Assembly: GCA_025454125.1 (NCBI GenBank)
Contig: JALOPA010000100.1
Location: forward strand, 1 to 6,827
Direction of reading: 5' to 3'
DNA: 6,827 nucleotides
DNA from: Thermodesulfobacteriota bacterium
GTDB taxonomy: Bacteria; Desulfobacterota; DSM-4660; Desulfatiglandales; HGW-15
The position numbers and the translations under genes were made by a program. Position 1 is the first letter of the stretch. Every line of letters starts with the position of its first letter. A model generated the notes under the pieces. The model saw only the letters and a list, made by a program, of their open reading frames with translations. It was not told the DNA's origin and searched no databases. Shown piece after piece: positions 1-5,515 of this stretch.

Positions 1-497
1 GGTTGAGCCCGACCCACGCCGTTCGGGTTGTTGGGACCGCTCAGGCCATGCAGTTCAAACCTCAGTGGATGAGCACCAGCACCTGCTCGGACTTTCCTCT
101 GATGCAGAACATCAGCAAAGGGCTCTGGACGGATGTGATCGTGGCTAATTTCGCCGAACCTCCGGATTCTGCTTCTCCGCTGATGCAGAAATACAAAAAG
201 GCTTTCGACAAATTCGCCGCCAAAGATGAGCGCTGGGGCGTGTTCTTTTACGCGGGCATCGGATTTGTGGAGCCCATGGTCGAAGGCCTCAAGAGGTGCG
301 GAAAAGATCTCACCCGCGAGCGCTTTGTCAAGGAGATGGAAGGCATCAAGGATTTCAAAGGCATCTTCGGCCGAATCGGCTACTCAGCCTTTGAACCGAG
401 TGACGTCTACTCCAGGCAGGGGCAGAAAGAAGTGTTCCTGAGCCAGTGCATGGCCGATGCTAAATCCAAGTCCCTGACGGACTGGATGGAACCGTGA
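1..497 (+). CDS. livK: Liv-type ABC transporter periplasmic substrate-binding protein, C-terminal part (5' end outside window)
   Basis: This is the last 165 or so codons of a type 1 periplasmic binding protein (COG0683, LivK family), which captures a small ligand outside the inner membrane and delivers it to an ABC permease. The reading frame is open from the window edge to TGA at 495-497. Full proteins of this family are about 380-420 residues, so more than half, including the signal peptide, lies upstream; the apparent TTG at 3 is not a real start. Recognisable family stretches are FKPQWMSTST, the RWGVFFYAG segment, VEGLKRCGKDLTRERFV, and the YSRQGQKEVFL segment near the end. livG and livF follow on the same strand after a 226-base gap, which supports a Liv transporter. 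The ligand cannot be read from the sequence: branched-chain amino acids are the classic case, but aromatic or short-chain acids are equally possible given the downstream ligase. Family assignment is firm, substrate is not. Confidence 0.88.
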   Translation, partial: LSPTHAVRVVGTAQAMQFKPQWMSTSTCSDFPLMQNISKGLWTDVIVANFAEPPDSASPLMQKYKKAFDKFAAKDERWGVFFYAGIGFVEPMVEGLKRCGKDLTRERFVKEMEGIKDFKGIFGRIGYSAFEPSDVYSRQGQKEVFLSQCMADAKSKSLTDWMEP

Positions 498-505
498 GGA
501 AATAT

Positions 506-666
506 CGAAATCCGAAGCACGAAATTCGAAACAATGCCCAATGACAGAAATTCGAATACACAGACATGAAACAGAAGTTTTCGTCATTTGATATTTGATT
601 TTGAAAATCGTTTCGGATTTCGGATTTTGAATTTCGGATTTTTATTTCCCATTCATTTATTCGATT
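506..666. repeat. Degenerate heptad repeat tract, opposite polarity in its two halves
   Basis: The AT-rich gap after livK reads as consecutive 7-base units. At 506-533 four units of the type CGAAATC/CGAAATT follow each other. At 611-638 units of the type TTTCGGA appear, which is the complementary polarity. The middle (534-610) is more degenerate. The two halves together make a loose, long inverted repeat. The tract starts 8 bases after the livK stop. Tracts of this kind, which yield spurious peptides such as KSEIRN when translated, are common in intergenic DNA of some anaerobes; no function is established to my knowledge. Confidence 0.7.
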
Positions 667-681
667 GCGCAATGAGTGAAG

Positions 682-705
682 CCGGGAGGGGGCATCCCCT
701 CCCGG
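682..705 (+). terminator. Strong GC hairpin just upstream of livG; terminator or attenuator candidate
   Basis: Bases 682-691 (CCGGGAGGGG) pair perfectly with 696-705 (CCCCTCCCGG), giving a 10-bp stem with the 4-base loop GCAT. Only TCTTA follows, so the U-tract of an intrinsic terminator is weak. The hairpin ends 18 bases before the preferred livG ATG (724), and 6 bases before the alternative ATG (712). It may lower transcription between livK and the ATPase genes, or protect the 3' end of the livK message. Its function is inferred; the stem is directly visible. Confidence 0.4.
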
Positions 706-723
706 TCTTAAATGCGAGAACCC

Positions 724-1515
724 ATGGCTTTCTTTAAAGTTGAAAAACTGTCCATATCTTTCGGCGGCATCGAGGCCCTGTCGGACATCTCTTTTGAAGT
801 CCAGAAGGGTGAGATTTACGCCATCATCGGACCCAACGGGGCCGGCAAAACCACGCTCTTCAACTGCATCAACGGCATCTACCACCCCAACAGAGGGGCC
901 ATTGTTTTCAAGGACCGGGAAATCCAGGGCAGGCGGCCCGACCAGGTGGCCAAGCTCAAAATCGCCCGCACCTTTCAGAACATCGAGCTCTTCAGTCACA
1001 TGAGCACCATGGAAAACCTGATGCTGGGCCGCCACAATTTTCTGAAGACCGGCCTGTTCCGCGGGGCTTTCCTCTGGGGAAAACGATCCTTTGCCGGTAG
1101 AGAAGAGATCGTTCATCGCCGCAAGGTCGAGGAAATCATCGATCTGCTCGACCTGCAGGCCGTGAGGAACAAGTTCGTCGGTGCTCTGCCTTACGGCACC
1201 CAGAAGCAGGTGGAACTCGGAAGAGCCCTGGCCCTTGAGCCGGAGCTCCTGCTCCTGGACGAACCTTGTGCAGGCATGAATTCCGAAGAAAAGCAGGACA
1301 TGATTTTCTGGATCAAGGACATCCAGGATACCCTCGGGGTCACGATCCTTCTCATCGAGCACGACATGAAGATGGTCATGGACATTTCCGAGCGCATCCT
1401 GGTCATCAACTTCGGAAAGATCATAACGGAAGGGGACCCTGAGGCCGTGCAGAAAAATCCTGAAGTGCTGAAAGCCTATCTTGGAGAAGAGGATGGAATC
1501 CGGGGCGCTGCTTGA
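724..1515 (+). CDS. livG: Liv-type ABC transporter ATP-binding protein LivG
   Basis: One of the two ATPase subunits that drive a Liv-type importer from the cytoplasmic face of the inner membrane. From the ATG at 724 the protein has 263 residues, normal for LivG. Visible motifs are Walker A GPNGAGKTT (36-44), the Q-loop at RTFQN (Q85), a signature region LPYGTQ (155-160) in place of the classical LSGGQ, as usual in LivG, Walker B LLLLDE (175-180) and the H-loop IEHD (H213). The insertion between Q-loop and signature (about 103-135) is also typical of LivG. An in-frame ATG at 712 would add four residues (MREP); I prefer 724 because MAFFKV matches the usual family beginning, although neither start has a strong ribosome binding site. 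The 3' end overlaps livF by 23 bases, which indicates coupled translation. Substrate unknown. Confidence 0.93.
   Translation: MAFFKVEKLSISFGGIEALSDISFEVQKGEIYAIIGPNGAGKTTLFNCINGIYHPNRGAIVFKDREIQGRRPDQVAKLKIARTFQNIELFSHMSTMENLMLGRHNFLKTGLFRGAFLWGKRSFAGREEIVHRRKVEEIIDLLDLQAVRNKFVGALPYGTQKQVELGRALALEPELLLLDEPCAGMNSEEKQDMIFWIKDIQDTLGVTILLIEHDMKMVMDISERILVINFGKIITEGDPEAVQKNPEVLKAYLGEEDGIRGAA
1483..1492 (+). promoter_or_regulatory. Ribosome binding site of livF, inside the end of livG
   Basis: GGAG at 1483-1486, within GGAGAAGAGG, stands 6 bases before the ATG at 1493. It decides in favour of 1493 over the in-frame TTG at 1481, which would add four residues and has no such site. Because it lies inside the livG coding sequence, ribosomes finishing livG can reinitiate on livF. 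Confidence 0.6.
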
Positions 1516-2275
1516 AATAAGGAACATCGAAACCTACTACGGGCTGATTTACGCCATCCGGGGGGCTTCCCTTTCTGTAGAGGTGGGAACGATCACCGCG
1601 ATCCTGGGCAACAACGGGGCCGGCAAGTCCACCATCCTGAAGACCGTCATGGGCCTCATCGAGGATCAACCGGACAAAGGCACCATCGAGTTCATGGGGC
1701 GGCGCCTCAACGACGAAGACACCGAAAAAATCGTGCGCATGGGGATTTCCTATGTCCCTGAGGGCCGGGAGGTCTTCGAGGAGCTCACGACCAAAGAAAA
1801 TCTGCTCATGGGCGCTTACCTTCGGAAAGATCGCGTGGAAGTGAAAAACGACTTCGAGCAGATCTACCGGCACTTCCCGGTGCTCAAGGCCAGGGAGAAC
1901 CAGTGGGCGGGCACGCTCTCCGGGGGGGAGCAGCAGATGCTCGCTATCGGCAGGGCCCTGATGAACCGTCCCACCCTGCTCTTCCTCGATGAGCCTTCCC
2001 TGGGGCTCTCCCCTATCCTGGTCAAAGAGATCTTCAGGATCATTGAGAACATCAACGAGGACGGTGTCACCATTCTTCTCGTGGAACAGAACGCCAGGAT
2101 GGCCCTCGGCATCGCGGACTTCGCCCTGATCCTTGAGAACGGCCGCTTTGTGATGAAGGGTCCGGCAAGAGAGCTCATGGAAGACAAGGACGTGAAGGAA
2201 TTCTACATGGGCATTCGCTCCGAGGAATCCGCCAAGGGCTACCAGCGCTGGAAGAGAAAAAAGAGATGGAGATGA
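1493..2275 (+). CDS. livF: Liv-type ABC transporter ATP-binding protein LivF with basic C-terminal tail
   Basis: Second ATPase subunit, expected to form a heterodimer with LivG on the permease. The 260-residue product shows Walker A GNNGAGKST (39-47), the LivF-typical YVPEGREVF segment (87-95), a canonical signature LSGGEQ (142-147), Walker B LLFLDE (162-167), and VEQN (197-200), where LivF proteins carry Gln in place of the H-loop histidine. The core ends near the EFYMG segment. It is followed by about 20 extra residues ending WKRKKRWR, which are strongly basic. Similar tails occur, from my recollection of the family, on LivF proteins encoded beside acyl-CoA synthetases in Deltaproteobacteria; their role is unknown to me. 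The gene overlaps livG by 23 bases and precedes the ligase gene by 78 bases. Family certain, substrate not. Confidence 0.93.
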   Translation: MESGALLEIRNIETYYGLIYAIRGASLSVEVGTITAILGNNGAGKSTILKTVMGLIEDQPDKGTIEFMGRRLNDEDTEKIVRMGISYVPEGREVFEELTTKENLLMGAYLRKDRVEVKNDFEQIYRHFPVLKARENQWAGTLSGGEQQMLAIGRALMNRPTLLFLDEPSLGLSPILVKEIFRIIENINEDGVTILLVEQNARMALGIADFALILENGRFVMKGPARELMEDKDVKEFYMGIRSEESAKGYQRWKRKKRWR

Positions 2276-2294
2276 AATCGTTTCACGATTTCAT
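2272..2294. repeat. Perfect 9-bp inverted repeat over the livF stop codon
   Basis: ATGAAATCG (2272-2280) is complementary to CGATTTCAT (2286-2294), separated by the loop TTTCA. The livF stop codon (2273-2275) is within the left arm. No U-tract follows, so it is unlikely to be a terminator. It could slow 3' decay of the livG-livF message or modulate translation of the ligase. Confidence 0.55.
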
Positions 2295-2349
2295 AGAAGT
2301 CGGCTTCGCCGCCTTGAAATCCTCAAAGGAAAGGGCACCGGGCAGATAA
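2272..2349 (+). CDS. Possible 25-residue coupling peptide between livF and the ligase gene (speculative)
   Basis: An ATG at 2272 overlaps the livF TGA in the arrangement ATGA. It opens a short frame ending at TAA 2347-2349, four bases before the ligase ATG. AAGAG at 2261-2265 lies 6 bases ahead and could serve as ribosome binding site. The peptide begins MKSFHDF and matches nothing I recognise. Stop-start overlap at one end and near abutment at the other would suit a translational relay across an otherwise untranslated gap. The frame is so short that chance is a fair explanation, and its first bases form the arm of an inverted repeat. Confidence 0.15.
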   Translation: MKSFHDFIEVGFAALKSSKERAPGR

Positions 2350-2353
2350 AGAG

Positions 2354-4162
2354 ATGGAGACGGCACCCCTCATTTTTAGAGAAACGGTCAAGAAATACGG
2401 CGACCGGGTGGCCATGCGAAAAAAGGAGTATGGCATCTGGCACGACATTTCCTGGAATGACTACTCCCGGCTCGTCAAGCAGGTGGGATCGGCCCTGATC
2501 GCTCTGGGGCTTCAGAAGGGGGACAGCGCCTCCATCATCGGAGACAACTGCCCGGAGTGGGTCATCGCGGACATGGGGATCCAGTGCGCGGGCGGGGTGG
2601 CCGTGGGCGTCTATGCGACCAACGCCTGGCCTCAGGTCGAGTACGTGATCCACAACTCGGATTCCAAGTTCTTTTTCGTGGAAAACGAGGAGCAGCTCGA
2701 CAAGTGGCTCAGTTTCAGAGACCGGGTGCCCCTGTTGAAGAAGGTCATCGTTTGGGATCTGGAAGGCCTCCGCCATTTCAAGGATCCCCTGGTGATGACC
2801 TTTGAAGAGCTGCTCGAACTGGGACGCCAGGAACTGGAGAAAAATCCCAACGCCATCGAAAAACGCATGGACGAGGTTCAGCCGGAAGACACCTCCATGC
2901 TCATCTACACGTCGGGCACGACCGGCCCCCCGAAAGGCGCCATGCTCTCCCACCGCAACCTGACCTGGATGGGTAGCGCCATCACGACCGACAACCCCAT
3001 GTATGACAACGACGAGGTCATGTCCTTCCTGCCCCTGTGCCACGTCTTCGAGCAGCTTTTCTCCGTGCTCGGGCACATCACCCACGGTTTCACGGTCAAT
3101 TTCATTGAGAGCCTCGATACGGTGACGGACAACATGATCGAGATCTCACCGACCGTCGGTTATGCCGTGCCCCGCATCTGGGAGAAGTACTATTCCGCCA
3201 TTGTGATCAAAATGTCGGATGCCACCTGGTTCAAGAAGATGGTCTTCTATCTGGCCCTGAAAATCGGGAAGAAGCGGGCCACCCTGAGAATGAACTTCAA
3301 GAAGGTGCCTCTTCATTTCGAAGCTCTGTACCGACTCGCCTATTTTGCCGTGTTCCGCAAGCTCAAAGAGCGGTTGGGCTTCGACCGGATGCGGATGGCC
3401 TATTCGGGGGCCGCTCCCATTTCGCCGGACATTCTCCACTTCTTTCAGTCTATCGGGGTCAACCTGGTCGAAGGGTATGGCCAGACCGAAGGAACCGGCG
3501 TCACCTGCGTCTCACGCATGGGCCGCGTGAAATTCGGCACCGTGGGTCCGCCCCTGACGGGCACCGAAGTGAAGATCGCTGAAGACGGGGAGATCCTGGT
3601 AAAGTCCCCGAGCGTGTTCAAAGGGTACTTCAAGAACCCCGAGGCCACGGCCGAGACCGTCAAGGACGGGTGGCTCTACTCAGGGGATGTGGGGATGATC
3701 GACGAGGACGGTTTCCTCAAGATCACGGACCGCAAGAAGGACATCATTGTCACGGCCGGCGGGAAGAATATCACCCCCCAGTACATTGAGAACAAGCTGA
3801 AGTTCAGCCCCTACATCAACGACGCGGTGGTGATCGGCGACCGCAGGAAGTATCTCGTTTCCCTGATCATGATCGACGAGGACAACGTCGTCAAGTACGC
3901 CCAGGACAACAAGATCCAGTTTTCCACCTATAAAGACCTGACCAAGGCCCCGGAGATCCTCAAGCTGATCCAGGGTGAACTGGACAAGGTCAACGAGACG
4001 CTCTCGCGGGTCGAACAGGTGAAGAAGTTCACGATCCTGCCCAAGAAGCTCTACGAAGAGGACGGAGAAGTCACTCCCACCATGAAGGTGAAAAGGAAGT
4101 ACGTGAACGAAGCTTTCAAGGATCTGATTGAAGGCATGTACAAGGGAGGCGGCGGCGAGTAG
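2354..4162 (+). CDS. Long-chain acyl-CoA synthetase (AMP-forming, FAA1/COG1022-type)
   Basis: A 602-residue member of the ANL adenylating family. It would activate a carboxylic acid with ATP to an acyl-adenylate and then form the CoA thioester. Core motifs are complete: P-loop YTSGTTGPPKG (185-195), YGQTEG (375-380), YSGD (442-445) with the ribose-binding Asp, the hinge DRKKDII starting at D459, and a C-terminal EVTPTMKVKRK with the expected catalytic Lys (K578). Length and the TPTMKVKRK ending fit the long-chain group rather than acetyl-CoA synthetase or benzoate ligases. The start ATG has only AAAGAG just ahead of it. It follows livF on the same strand and is probably the last gene of the operon, since the next gene is convergent. 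The context suggests that it activates an acid connected with the transported ligand, but chain length and substrate cannot be read from the sequence. No inactivating changes are seen. Confidence 0.92.
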   Translation: METAPLIFRETVKKYGDRVAMRKKEYGIWHDISWNDYSRLVKQVGSALIALGLQKGDSASIIGDNCPEWVIADMGIQCAGGVAVGVYATNAWPQVEYVIHNSDSKFFFVENEEQLDKWLSFRDRVPLLKKVIVWDLEGLRHFKDPLVMTFEELLELGRQELEKNPNAIEKRMDEVQPEDTSMLIYTSGTTGPPKGAMLSHRNLTWMGSAITTDNPMYDNDEVMSFLPLCHVFEQLFSVLGHITHGFTVNFIESLDTVTDNMIEISPTVGYAVPRIWEKYYSAIVIKMSDATWFKKMVFYLALKIGKKRATLRMNFKKVPLHFEALYRLAYFAVFRKLKERLGFDRMRMAYSGAAPISPDILHFFQSIGVNLVEGYGQTEGTGVTCVSRMGRVKFGTVGPPLTGTEVKIAEDGEILVKSPSVFKGYFKNPEATAETVKDGWLYSGDVGMIDEDGFLKITDRKKDIIVTAGGKNITPQYIENKLKFSPYINDAVVIGDRRKYLVSLIMIDEDNVVKYAQDNKIQFSTYKDLTKAPEILKLIQGELDKVNETLSRVEQVKKFTILPKKLYEEDGEVTPTMKVKRKYVNEAFKDLIEGMYKGGGGE

Positions 4163-4170
4163 GCATTGAG

Positions 4171-4198
4171 CATTGAACCGTGGTCATTGAACCGTGGT
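4171..4198 (+). repeat. Perfect 14-base tandem duplication
   Basis: CATTGAACCGTGGT is present twice without a gap (4171-4184 and 4185-4198). Fourteen is twice the 7-base period of the surrounding CATTGA units, which suggests slippage or unequal recombination within the heptad tract. The exact identity implies a recent event. Confidence 0.85.
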
Positions 4199-4326
4199 CA
4201 TTGAGCATTGATCATCGAAGCTTGGGCAGTGCTGAATGCCGGCCGCTTTTGCTCGCAGGTGGCAGGTTGCAAGTCGCCTGTGGTTGTTCCCTCAAGCCTT
4301 TTTCTTGCCCTGGCCTCCAACCTCAA

Positions 4327-4345
4327 GTCACGCCGAAGGCGTGAC
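4327..4345. repeat. Short perfect palindrome inside the heptad tract
   Basis: GTCACGCC (4327-4334) pairs with GGCGTGAC (4338-4345) around the loop GAA. The 8-bp stem could form in RNA from either direction and so might help to end either convergent transcript. No U-tract follows on either strand. Confidence 0.5.
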
Positions 4346-4408
4346 GCTCCTCCAGCCTCAAACCACGCAGTCCTCAGTCCTCGTTACTCGGTACTGGATC
4401 TTCACTGT

Positions 4409-5353
4409 TCACCGTTTACTGCTTACTGGTTCCGTTCTCAGGCTTCCCACCACTTCGCTGATTCGCTGCACCCCATTTTCCGCGCAGTAGGTCCGGATTC
4501 CCTCGATCACCTCCAGGGTCACTCGGGGATTGACGAAATTGGCGGTTCCGATCTCCACCGCCCTCGCGCCCACCATCAGGAACTCGATGGCGTCCTGGTA
4601 GTCCATGATCCCGCCCATTCCGATCACAGGGATCTTCACCGATCTGGCCACCTGGTAGACCATGTAGAGGGCGATGGGTTTGATGGCAGGGCCGGACAGC
4701 CCGCCGACAAGGTTCGCCAGCTTGGGTCTTCGGGTTTCCACGTCGATCGCCATGCCGGTGAGAGTGTTGATGAGAGACAGTGCATGGGCCCCTGCCCTTT
4801 CCACGGCCTTGGCCACGGTTTTGATGTCCGTCACGTTGGGAGAGAGCTTGACGATCACCGGTTTGTCCGTGTTCCGGACGACCGTTTCCGTGACTCGCGC
4901 GGACGTGAGCGGGTCGATCCCAAAGGCCATGCCCCCGCATTCCACGTTGGGGCAGGAGATGTTCACCTCCAGAGCGGCAACCCCTTGGACGCCTTTGAAT
5001 GCGGAGGCCAGTTCTCCATACTCGTCGGTGTGGTGCCCGTAGATGTTCACGATGATCGGCGTAGCGTACTTCCTCAGCTTCGGAAGCTTGTCCCGGAGAA
5101 AGGCTTCGAGCCCGATGTTCGCGAGGCCGATGGCATTCAGCATGCCGCCGGAAGTCTCCACGATTCTCGGAGGGGGATTGCCCGGCATGGGCTTGAGGGA
5201 AAGCCCTTTCACCACCAGGCCGCCCAGGAGATCGAGGTCCACGAGGTCCTCCAGCTCCAGCCCGTAGCCGAAGGTCCCTGACGCGGCGATGACGGGGTTT
5301 CGGAGGGTGAGAGGTCCGATTTGGGTTGTGAGATCAGGAAATGTCGATACCAT
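4409..5353 (-). CDS. pyrD: Dihydroorotate dehydrogenase, class 1B catalytic subunit PyrD
   Basis: FMN enzyme of the cytoplasm that oxidises dihydroorotate to orotate, the fourth step of pyrimidine synthesis. From the ATG at 5353 it has 314 residues. Motifs in order are ASGTFGYG (about 24-31), KGLS (K49), the GGMLNAIGLAN segment (N73), the catalytic-loop NISCPNV with Cys134, VKLSPN (K169), INTL near 195, GMGGI, and EIGTANF close to the end. Cys as catalytic base marks class 1, and the linked pyrK marks subclass 1B. A TTG at 5365 would add four residues, but the ATG MVSTFPDL start is more plausible. The family usually ends near VGSL; here RTEPVSSKR follows, and these last codons lie in repeat DNA. 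It is downstream of pyrK on the same strand, 162 bases away, and probably co-transcribed. Convergent with the ligase gene. Confidence 0.95.
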   Translation of the reverse strand: MVSTFPDLTTQIGPLTLRNPVIAASGTFGYGLELEDLVDLDLLGGLVVKGLSLKPMPGNPPPRIVETSGGMLNAIGLANIGLEAFLRDKLPKLRKYATPIIVNIYGHHTDEYGELASAFKGVQGVAALEVNISCPNVECGGMAFGIDPLTSARVTETVVRNTDKPVIVKLSPNVTDIKTVAKAVERAGAHALSLINTLTGMAIDVETRRPKLANLVGGLSGPAIKPIALYMVYQVARSVKIPVIGMGGIMDYQDAIEFLMVGARAVEIGTANFVNPRVTLEVIEGIRTYCAENGVQRISEVVGSLRTEPVSSKR

Positions 5354-5390
5354 ATATCCGCTCAAGCCCTACCGAAGATTCGCCGTTTCC

Positions 5391-5458
5391 GTCATTCCGG
5401 CGGAAGCCGGAATCCAGGAATACAGAAAATTCTGGACCCCGGCCTGCGCCGGGGCGAC
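5391..5458. repeat. REP-like inverted pair in the pyrK-pyrD gap
   Basis: Two 27-base palindromic units face each other (5391-5417 and 5432-5458), separated by 14 bases. Each has its own hairpin: ATTCCGGC/GCCGGAAT (5394-5401 with 5406-5413) and CCCCGGC/GCCGGGG (5437-5443 with 5448-5454). The outer ends GTC and GAC, and the inner ends CCAG and CTGG, are complementary, so a larger cruciform is possible. This is the widespread element behind spurious peptides like VIPAEAGIQ and CHSREGGNP. Between operon genes it could stabilise the pyrK part of the message or terminate some transcripts. Confidence 0.85.
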
Positions 5459-5494
5459 AGCTTTGATTTTTTATTGCTGAGGCGACGATCATCT

Positions 5495-5515
5495 GATTTC
5501 GATATTCGTGCTTTC
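5495..5515. repeat. Short heptad repeat fragment directly after pyrK
   Basis: Three 7-base units (GATTTCG, ATATTCG, TGCTTTC) touch the pyrK stop codon. Read on the minus strand they share ATATCGAAATC and GCACGAA with the tract that follows livK (502-523). The two sites are therefore members of one repeat family at the same position relative to a gene end. Confidence 0.6.

Larger units (their letters stand above)
2260..2360 (+). repeat. 13-base direct repeat bracketing the livF-ligase junction
   Basis: AAAGAGATGGAGA occurs at 2260-2272, the 3' end of livF, and again at 2348-2360, the ligase start region. The second copy contains the ligase ATG (2354) and its weak AAAGAG ribosome binding site. 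The copies lie 88 bases apart, so the duplication is not in the same reading frame. It may be chance in purine-rich start regions or a trace of a past rearrangement. Confidence 0.45.
4164..4436. repeat. Composite heptad repeat tract between convergent genes, running into the 3' end of pyrD
   Basis: The gap between the ligase and pyrD is built from several different families of 7-base units. CATTGAN units occupy 4164-4219. GCAGGTG, GCAGGTT and GCAAGTC occupy 4255-4275. Units ending in CCTC lie at 4311-4324 and 4346-4359, in the same register. AGTCC and TTAC/GTAC units lie at 4367-4394. TCACTGT, TCACCGT, TTACTGC and TTACTGG lie at 4402-4429. No rho-independent terminator is visible for either convergent gene. 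Several of these motifs recur as filler DNA in some deltaproteobacterial genomes, as I recall. Confidence 0.65.

Noticed and set aside
3..5. TTG at 3 as start of the binding protein
   Set aside because: The family needs over 200 further N-terminal residues, including a signal peptide; the frame is open to the window edge.
460..1527. Long minus-strand open frame (about 355 codons) opposite livG
   Set aside because: Antisense shadow of the well-supported livG; its upper end reads through the heptad repeat and gives the EIRNSKSEIRN-type peptide typical of repeat DNA.
2291..3085. Minus-strand open frame opposite the acyl-CoA synthetase
   Set aside because: Antisense of a gene with a full set of family motifs; the product shows no recognisable domain and is compositionally what GC-rich antisense frames give.
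4164..4436. CRISPR array, considered because of the repeated short units
   Set aside because: Units are 7 bases, contiguous and degenerate; there are no 24-40-base direct repeats with unique spacers and no cas genes.
4208..5281. Plus-strand open frame of about 357 codons opposite pyrD
   Set aside because: Its first part is translated heptad repeats (SPRYSVLDLHCSPFTAY) and the rest is antisense to pyrD.
5289..5480. Short plus-strand frame containing VIPAEAGIQ and WTPACAGAT
   Set aside because: These peptides are the well-known translation of this REP-like repeat and not a protein.
5437..5480. Plus-strand intrinsic terminator (GC hairpin with T-rich DNA downstream)
   Set aside because: The T-rich run starts about 15 bases after the stem and no plus-strand gene ends nearby; the hairpin is a REP-like unit.
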